A stretch of DNA of 21,369 nt from a virus. Below are positions 17,103 to 21,369 of this stretch, piece after piece. Position 1 is the stretch's first letter; each line of letters opens with the position of its first letter. The stretch is from IMG/VR virus record IMGVR_UViG_3300021962_000760, positions 1 to 21,369 of that record. One strand, 5' to 3'. The notes under the pieces are model-generated. The model was not told where the DNA came from. It searched no databases and was given only the letters and a program-made list of their open reading frames with translations. The position numbers and the translations under genes were made by a program.

Positions 17103-18050
17103 TTAGAAGTCGTCTGTAAATGTTATTGTTTCGTTTAACTTAGCTTTTTGGTATTCCATGGTTCTCGATTCGAAAAAATTTCCTTTAGTTTCAACAGCAA
17201 TTTGTTCCATGAACTTGAATGGTTGATCAACATTGAACTGTTTTGAGCAACCCATTTTGACAAGTAGTCCATCAACCACAAATTCAAGATATTGTTTCAT
17301 AAGGTTTGAATTCATACCAATTAAAGAAACTGGTAGTGATTCAGTAATAAATTCTTTCTCAATCTCTAATGCGGATAATAAAATTTCTTTTATCTTTTTT
17401 TCAGATGGTTTATTTTCTAAATGATTATTCAACAAATGAATTGCAAAATCACAATGTAAATTTTCATCTTTGAAAATTAAGGAATTAGCGTTACACAAAC
17501 CTTGCATGATACCTCTTGATTTTAACCAAAAAATTGAACAGAAAGAACCTGAAAAGAATATACCTTCGACTGCGGCAAAGGCCACTAACCTTTCAGCAAA
17601 AGAAGCTTTTTCAATCCAATCTAACGCCCACTTTGCCTTTTTTTGAACCGCCGGCAGTCTATCAATTGCGTTGAAACACTCGTCTTTTTCTTTAGGGTTA
17701 CTAATGTAAGTATCAATTAATAATGAATACATCAATGAGTGAATGTTCTCCATTGCCAACTGAAAACCATAGAAGAACTTTGCTTCAGGATATTGGACTT
17801 CTCTATAGAAATTTTCTGCCAAATTTTCATTCACAATACCATCAGAAGCTGCGAAGAATGATAAAACATTTTTAACAAAATATTTTTCGTTTTCTGTTAA
17901 GTTTTCCCAATCTCTGATGTCATTAGTTAAATCTACCTCTTCGGCAGTCCAAAACGCTGCTTGGTGTTGTTTGTAATATTCCCAAATATCATTATGTTCG
18001 ATAGGGAAGATGACGAACCGACCAGGATTTTCAACTAGTATTTTTTCCAT
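17103..18050 (-). CDS. nrdB: Class Ia ribonucleoside-diphosphate reductase, beta (radical) subunit, 315 aa
   Basis: It forms the diiron-tyrosyl radical passed to NrdA. Every ligand is present: Asp40 (Ala-Glu-Glu-Val-Asp), Glu101 and His104 (Met-Glu-Asn-Ile-His), Glu162, Glu196 and His199 (Asp-Glu-Asn-Leu-His). The radical tyrosine is Tyr108 in Met-Tyr-Ser-Leu-Leu-Ile-Asp-Thr-Tyr. This context matches the eukaryote-like subtype rather than the E. coli/T4 type (Ser-Tyr-Thr-His-Ile). The C-terminal Thr-Phe-Thr-Asp-Asp-Phe peptide resembles the NrdA-docking tail. At 315 residues it is a little short for the family but complete. An ATG at 18050 is preceded by an AT-rich leader (18051-18068) with no Shine-Dalgarno. 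The helicase gene ends 18 nt upstream, so both probably share a transcript. Confidence 0.97.
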   Translation of the reverse strand: MEKILVENPGRFVIFPIEHNDIWEYYKQHQAAFWTAEEVDLTNDIRDWENLTENEKYFVKNVLSFFAASDGIVNENLAENFYREVQYPEAKFFYGFQLAMENIHSLMYSLLIDTYISNPKEKDECFNAIDRLPAVQKKAKWALDWIEKASFAERLVAFAAVEGIFFSGSFCSIFWLKSRGIMQGLCNANSLIFKDENLHCDFAIHLLNNHLENKPSEKKIKEILLSALEIEKEFITESLPVSLIGMNSNLMKQYLEFVVDGLLVKMGCSKQFNVDQPFKFMEQIAVETKGNFFESRTMEYQKAKLNETITFTDDF

Positions 18051-18068
18051 TTTATTAAATTTTTTTTG

Positions 18069-19451
18069 TTAATTAGTTTGTGTTTCTTTTTGTTTTCTTT
18101 TTTCAAGAAGCTCTCTAACTCTTTGTCGTTGTCTTTCTTCTTTTTGCTCTTCTAAACCAAGGAAGGTCATTGAGCTTTCAGTATCAATATCAATCATAGC
18201 GTTGTCAAACTTACAATTTTCAAATACAACACCATCATCACCGATACGAGATTTAGTAATTGCAATAGTCGCCAACTTAAGTTCTTTTTGTTGTAGTGTT
18301 TTAGCCACCGATATGATGACATGACCTACTTGTGCTTTTTTGATGGATCCACCCATTTGATCTGTGGTTACCACTTCAGACGATATTGATGATCGGTTAC
18401 CTTGTGTTGCGGTCCAACCAACTATATTCATCTCGTGACACATTGCTTCGAATGCTCTCATTACCGATCCCTCACTTTTCCATTCATCACCAAGATTCTT
18501 ATCAGGAACAACACAGTCAATATAGTCTAATACTACCATATCAATCTTAATTCCGTCAGAAACCATTTTTCTAATTTGATTTTTAATTTGTAACATCGTC
18601 ATCGTATCAGATGGAAGTTTTTTCAAAATCAACTTATTCGGCATTGAGTCTTCAATCTCTTTTACTTTAGCCATGACCTCATCCTTTTTTTCTGACAAAT
18701 CGTCAGGATGTATTTTGGTCCAAAGGGTAAAGTGTTTTCTTTGGATTACCTTTGAGTTATCCTCAAAAAAGATTTGAAGGACATTAAAACCAAGATTAAA
18801 TGCGTGATTTGCCATCTTAGTTAAAATTGTTGACTTACCAACACCCGTAGGAGCTAAGATAACGCCAATTTCTCCTTTTGCCAAACCTCCTTTCAATAAT
18901 CTGTCGATACCTGGTATACCCATTGGGACAGGGTGTCTATAGTCCTCTTCAAGAACTTGATCGAGGTTTGAGAATACATCCAATATTGATGTATCTTTTG
19001 ATCCCACTTGAAGTGCGGTTTTTACCATTTCTTCAAGGGTGTCATAACTTTCAAACTCACCTCCATCGATTATCTTTTGAGCTTTACTCATAACCTTTTG
19101 AAGTTCTTGTTGTTTACAGAACTTTAAAGCCTTTTCTTGGACAAAACCTACTCCGTCGATAGGAGCATCTTTAATTTTCTTAATTGTATCCAAAACAATC
19201 TTGGATGCGGTTGCTTGTTGTAACTCAGACTTAGTAATTTGTTCTAATGTTTCGAACGATGGTGTGTGATCATATTTAAGATAATACTCTTTCACCATTT
19301 GTATAATTATTTTGAAGTACTTGTTTTCAAAATAATTGTTTTCAATAACATCAAGAATTGAGTGTGAAAAGTCTTTATCTACAACAATTTGATTTAATAA
19401 TTGTAACTGAAATGTGTTCCCTAAATATTCAAAGTTTTTGCTAGTCGCCAT
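18069..19451 (-). CDS. gp41: Replicative DNA helicase, DnaB/T4 gp41 family, 460 aa
   Basis: This hexameric 5'-3' helicase would unwind the phage replication fork. The N-terminal helical part (about 1-150) resembles the DnaB/gp41 collar domain. The C-terminal RecA-like ATPase has Walker A (Ala-Pro-Thr-Gly-Val-Gly-Lys206-Ser-Thr) at 200-208 and a catalytic Phe-Glu230-Asp step. Walker B follows as Ile-Asp-Met-Val-Val-Leu-Asp309-Tyr-Ile-Asp, with a Thr-Gln-Gly-Asn-Arg sensor near 349-353. The tail (about 435-460) is charged, Gln/Arg/Lys/Glu-rich and likely flexible. Length matches T4 gp41 (475). The start is ATG at 19451 with a good Shine-Dalgarno 11 nt upstream, unusual in this window. Its neighbours (5'-3' nuclease, recombinase, RNR) match a T4-style replication block. 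The stop (TAA) lies 18 nt before nrdB. A bacterial DnaB acquired by a phage is the alternative, but the context favours the phage gp41 type. Confidence 0.93.
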   Translation of the reverse strand: MATSKNFEYLGNTFQLQLLNQIVVDKDFSHSILDVIENNYFENKYFKIIIQMVKEYYLKYDHTPSFETLEQITKSELQQATASKIVLDTIKKIKDAPIDGVGFVQEKALKFCKQQELQKVMSKAQKIIDGGEFESYDTLEEMVKTALQVGSKDTSILDVFSNLDQVLEEDYRHPVPMGIPGIDRLLKGGLAKGEIGVILAPTGVGKSTILTKMANHAFNLGFNVLQIFFEDNSKVIQRKHFTLWTKIHPDDLSEKKDEVMAKVKEIEDSMPNKLILKKLPSDTMTMLQIKNQIRKMVSDGIKIDMVVLDYIDCVVPDKNLGDEWKSEGSVMRAFEAMCHEMNIVGWTATQGNRSSISSEVVTTDQMGGSIKKAQVGHVIISVAKTLQQKELKLATIAITKSRIGDDGVVFENCKFDNAMIDIDTESSMTFLGLEEQKEERQRQRVRELLEKRKQKETQTN

Positions 19452-19462
19452 ATTTTTTTTTT

Positions 19463-19469
19463 CTCCTTT
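19463..19469 (-). promoter_or_regulatory. Shine-Dalgarno of the helicase gene
   Basis: AAAGGAG in gene direction, 11 A-rich bases before the ATG at 19451. It is the only near-consensus site I found before a start in this window, and it supports that start. It overlaps a small inverted repeat CTTTA-C-TAAAG. Confidence 0.75.
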
Positions 19470-19476
19470 AGTAAAG

Positions 19477-19483
19477 ATAAATA
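19477..19483 (-). promoter_or_regulatory. Candidate promoter element upstream of the helicase (TATTTAT)
   Basis: TATTTAT in gene direction, 25 nt before the helicase ATG and just before its Shine-Dalgarno. It lies in the 35-nt gap after the 149-residue gene and is preceded by the palindrome TAGTACTA. The motif also occurs in the other three gaps longer than 25 nt. Function is inferred. Confidence 0.35.
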
Positions 19484-19486
19484 GTA

Positions 19487-19936
19487 CTAGTTTTTGATAA
19501 AGTTAGGATAAAAATAATTAAATTTTTGACCTGAAAAAATGTCAGTCAACTCGGCCATAATAGCTTTTAACTTTGGCCGTAGGTCTACGGTGTATCTGAC
19601 CTTCGGAGGGTAGGGTTTAGCGTCAAACTGTCTATGACAAATTGTCATATCACCAACCTTAATTATTAAATTAAAATTTTCGGGACCATCCGTAATTGAT
19701 GTGTTTAAAAGTTCTGGGTTTTCTAAAATTTCGTATTGGTTGTCTAACATATAAACCACAGATCTCATTTTTAAATCGTATTTCAACTCTCTTGAAAGTC
19801 TGTCAATATGGTCATAAAACTCTTCTGACTTATGGGCATTTTTGTTATAACCTCTTACATTGAAGAACCTTTGAACTACAATGTTATCATTACACATTAA
19901 CAAGAATTCTACTTTTGTTATATCCTGTTCTCTCAT
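19487..19936 (-). CDS. Unrecognised replication-module protein, 149 aa
   Basis: I do not recognise this protein. It is hydrophilic, with no membrane or signal segment and no obvious catalytic motif. Composition is mixed alpha/beta: N-terminal strands (Val-Glu-Phe-Leu-Leu-Met-Cys), a Arg-Gly-Tyr-Asn-Lys turn, a central helix with Asp-His-Ile-Asp-Arg-Leu-Ser-Arg-Glu-Leu (about residues 42-51), and a basic C-terminus ending in Phe-Ile-Lys-Asn. It lies between the 5'-3' nuclease and the helicase, with 11 nt upstream and 35 nt downstream. In T4 the corresponding stretch (uvsX-40-41) holds the small gene 40, and other T4-like phages carry a helicase-loader or primase factor near here; neither is supported by motif. 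The stop is TAG. The ATG start at 19936 has an A-rich leader without Shine-Dalgarno. Confidence 0.75.
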   Translation of the reverse strand: MREQDITKVEFLLMCNDNIVVQRFFNVRGYNKNAHKSEEFYDHIDRLSRELKYDLKMRSVVYMLDNQYEILENPELLNTSITDGPENFNLIIKVGDMTICHRQFDAKPYPPKVRYTVDLRPKLKAIMAELTDIFSGQKFNYFYPNFIKN

Positions 19937-19947
19937 TTGTTTTTTTT

Positions 19948-20958
19948 TTAATTTTTTTTGTTTCTAAATTTTGATTTTTCTTTTCTTGTTAGTTTGAGAA
20001 ATGGTTTCAAGAAACTTACCCAAGCGTCGTCACCCTTTGGTAAGTACTTGAAAAACCCGTCCTCCATCATCATTCGAATTAGATTTCTATGTCCTCTTCC
20101 GTCGGGATCCAACGACTCAGAGTAATATAGTCCAACTAACTCTTTTTCCTCTTCATTCAAAAGTGGGTTTTCCAAGTTAACAAGTTTTTCATTTATAGTG
20201 AAAAACTCATCACCAAAAATTCCCTCTTTTGTTTTCCCAGTCAATAGGTTTTGAAGAGCAATGTTTCCTTTTTCTTCTTTCAAGAGTTGTTCACTCTTTT
20301 GTAAAATATAAGACAATTCTACCCTTTCTTCAAGTAGTTCAGGAAACATTTTCACCAAAGTCTTCTCACCTAGATAAAATATTCCGTCAATGTTGTCGGA
20401 ACTATCACCGGTAAGAATTTTGATTGTTTTAACATTATAGTGAGGAACTTCAATATCGTGAAGTTTAATTTTATCCCCAAACTTATAATATTGTTTTGTG
20501 GATGGTGAATAAATAGATACCTTTTCCCCAATTAATTGAGTTAAATCTCTATCACTTGAGAAGATTGTTTTTTCTTCATCTGATGACACTTTACAGTAAT
20601 GAGCAATCAAGTCATCAGCTTCTGCGTGTTCTGTCTCTAGCTGTCTTACAAACATCTCTTCAAGGTACTGTTTAACCCTTTGTTTTTGTTCCGCAAAAGA
20701 TTCCTCTTTTGATTCTGTTTCAGATGATTTACGATTTAACTTATACTTGGGGTATATTAACCTTCTCTGTACTGATGAGGTTTTGGAATCCCAACAAACT
20801 ACAACTTTATTGTAGTTGTGTTCTTCTAAGAATTTTCGAAGAGTGTTTAGAAAGTGCCAAACTCCGCCCACATGTTTTCCATTGTGATAGAATTCTCTAA
20901 CACCATGAAATCCAATCTTCAATAAATTATTTCCGTCTACTAATAATGTTTTGGACAC
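19948..20958 (-). CDS. rnh: 5'-3' exonuclease / RNase H, FEN1 family (T4 rnh-like), 336 aa
   Basis: It removes RNA primers and flaps on lagging-strand DNA. The PIN-type core shows Asp8 (Val-Asp-Gly-Asn-Asn), Asp57 (Val-Cys-Trp-Asp), the Glu113-Ala-Asp115-Asp116 cluster, Asp136-Arg-Asp138, and Asp185-Ser-Ser-Asp188. The helix-hairpin/H3TH segment (Asn-Ile-Asp-Gly-Ile through Leu-Gly-Glu-Lys-Thr, about 189-200) follows. Together these are the acidic metal-binding residues of the FEN1/53EXOc superfamily. Length is near T4 RNase H (305). The start is GTG at 20958; an in-frame TAG two codons upstream rules out a longer protein, and the leader reads AGGAA only one base before the GTG, an unusually tight spacing. 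The C-terminus is basic (Lys-Ser-Lys-Phe-Arg-Asn-Lys-Lys). The gene is 21 nt from the recombinase stop and 11 nt from the next gene, in one transcript. Confidence 0.94.
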   Translation of the reverse strand: MSKTLLVDGNNLLKIGFHGVREFYHNGKHVGGVWHFLNTLRKFLEEHNYNKVVVCWDSKTSSVQRRLIYPKYKLNRKSSETESKEESFAEQKQRVKQYLEEMFVRQLETEHAEADDLIAHYCKVSSDEEKTIFSSDRDLTQLIGEKVSIYSPSTKQYYKFGDKIKLHDIEVPHYNVKTIKILTGDSSDNIDGIFYLGEKTLVKMFPELLEERVELSYILQKSEQLLKEEKGNIALQNLLTGKTKEGIFGDEFFTINEKLVNLENPLLNEEEKELVGLYYSESLDPDGRGHRNLIRMMMEDGFFKYLPKGDDAWVSFLKPFLKLTRKEKSKFRNKKN

Positions 20959-20979
20959 TTCCTAAAACTTAAATGATTT

Positions 20980-21369
20980 CTACTCTACTTCTTCTTTTTC
21001 TGTTTTCAAATCAAAGTCACCATCAACTCCGATTATATCTTTCCAATAGTCAGCATATTCTTTTTTATACTTTTCTATTGATGCCTTTTCTTCTGTTGTA
21101 TCTTTACCTGGTAAGAAACCATGTGGAGTCACAATAATTCTTCCGTCTTCAAAACCAAGACCGTTGATGTGGTTTTTCATAACCGACACTTTAGTTCTTG
21201 AAGCAAACTTTACAGTTCTCTTGTCTTTTGTTGCGGTGATCTTCGTTGTTCCTGCCCCTTTTTGATTACCAAATAAGAATACCAAAGAAGAGTTTAACCA
21301 AATTGCTTCACCACCTTTTGCTTTGATCTTAGGTTGACCAAATGGATTATCAGGTAATTCAACCCAAGG
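20980..21369 (-). CDS. uvsX: RecA/UvsX-type recombinase, C-terminal part (5' end beyond right edge)
   Basis: The frame is open to the right edge, so the N-terminus, Walker A and Walker B are off-window; 129 residues remain. It opens with Asp-Asn-Pro-Phe-Gly then Lys-Gly-Gly-Glu-Ala-Ile-Trp, resembling the RecA L2 region with its Gly-Gly-x-Ala step. After strands comes Arg-Thr-Lys-Val-Ser-Val-Met-Lys-Asn-His-Ile, matching the RecA/UvsX motif Thr-Arg-Val-Lys-Val-Val-Lys-Asn. A further segment Asp-Gly-Arg-Ile-Ile-Val-Thr-Pro-His-Gly follows. The C-terminus is acidic (Glu-Lys-Glu-Glu-Val-Glu). T4 UvsX drives strand exchange in recombination-dependent replication, and in T4 uvsX is followed by genes 40 and 41, so the neighbourhood fits. 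The assignment rests on a partial protein. Another RecA-fold ATPase is the alternative. The internal TTG at 21285 is not the true start because the frame continues upstream. Confidence 0.65.
   Translation of the reverse strand, partial: PWVELPDNPFGQPKIKAKGGEAIWLNSSLVFLFGNQKGAGTTKITATKDKRTVKFASRTKVSVMKNHINGLGFEDGRIIVTPHGFLPGKDTTEEKASIEKYKKEYADYWKDIIGVDGDFDLKTEKEEVE

Noticed and set aside
21283-21285. TTG at 21285 as the start of the rightmost gene (101 residues)
   Set aside because: The frame continues open to the window edge and the upstream part matches the RecA-family L2 region, so this is an internal codon of a truncated gene.
1-21369. CRISPR array, tRNA genes, integrase, insertion sequences or homing introns/inteins
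   Set aside because: No regularly spaced repeats, cloverleaf-like segments, transposase or recombinase frames were seen. NrdA, NrdB and the helicase, common intron/intein sites, are uninterrupted.

Overview
The window is an AT-rich (roughly two-thirds A+T by eye), gene-dense piece of a tailed-phage genome. It is almost certainly a distant T4-like, contractile-tailed (myovirus-type) phage or an assembled metagenomic phage contig. Every gene I can support is on the minus strand, so transcription runs from right to left. Reading frames are tightly packed, often with 1-14 nt overlaps, and there are no tRNAs, integrase, insertion sequences or host housekeeping genes.

Right part (about 21369-14663): replication, recombination and nucleotide metabolism. 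In transcription order it holds the C-terminal end of a probable RecA/UvsX-type recombinase (cut by the right edge), a T4 RNase H / FEN1-like 5'-3' nuclease, an unrecognised 149-residue protein, a DnaB/gp41-type replicative helicase, and class Ia ribonucleotide reductase beta (NrdB) and alpha (NrdA). All key NrdA and NrdB residues are present. A strong intrinsic terminator (stem 14626-14651) lies just after nrdA and closes this module.

Left part (about 14584-1): baseplate/tail module. It opens with gp25 and gp6, the two most conserved baseplate wedge proteins. A 1891-residue protein follows, with an N-terminal carboxypeptidase-regulatory/Ig-like fold, an internal cluster of strongly hydrophobic helices and a tight cysteine cluster. 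Then come four unrecognised probable structural proteins (611, 268, 391 and 301 residues, one with a clear PKD domain). Last is a left-truncated protein of at least 595 residues with a P2 gpI-like signature; in simpler phages gpI is encoded just after the gp25 (W) and gp6 (J) equivalents. The order gp25-gp6-[large proteins]-gpI-like suggests an expanded, T4-scale baseplate.

How the genes fit together: the replication genes make and remodel DNA and the reductase supplies deoxynucleotides. After the terminator, a separately started transcript probably makes the baseplate. Each of the four intergenic gaps longer than 25 nt contains the same 7-mer (TATTTAT in the gene direction), a candidate phage promoter element. 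Most starts lack a good Shine-Dalgarno; the helicase gene is the exception. Weak Shine-Dalgarno use, AT richness, PKD and carboxypeptidase-regulatory-like domains and a eukaryote-like NrdB are compatible with a Bacteroidetes/Flavobacteria host, but this is inference only.

The most unusual item is the 1891-residue baseplate-cluster protein with membrane-type helices. Its first 26 residues share a position-exact motif with the 268-residue protein.
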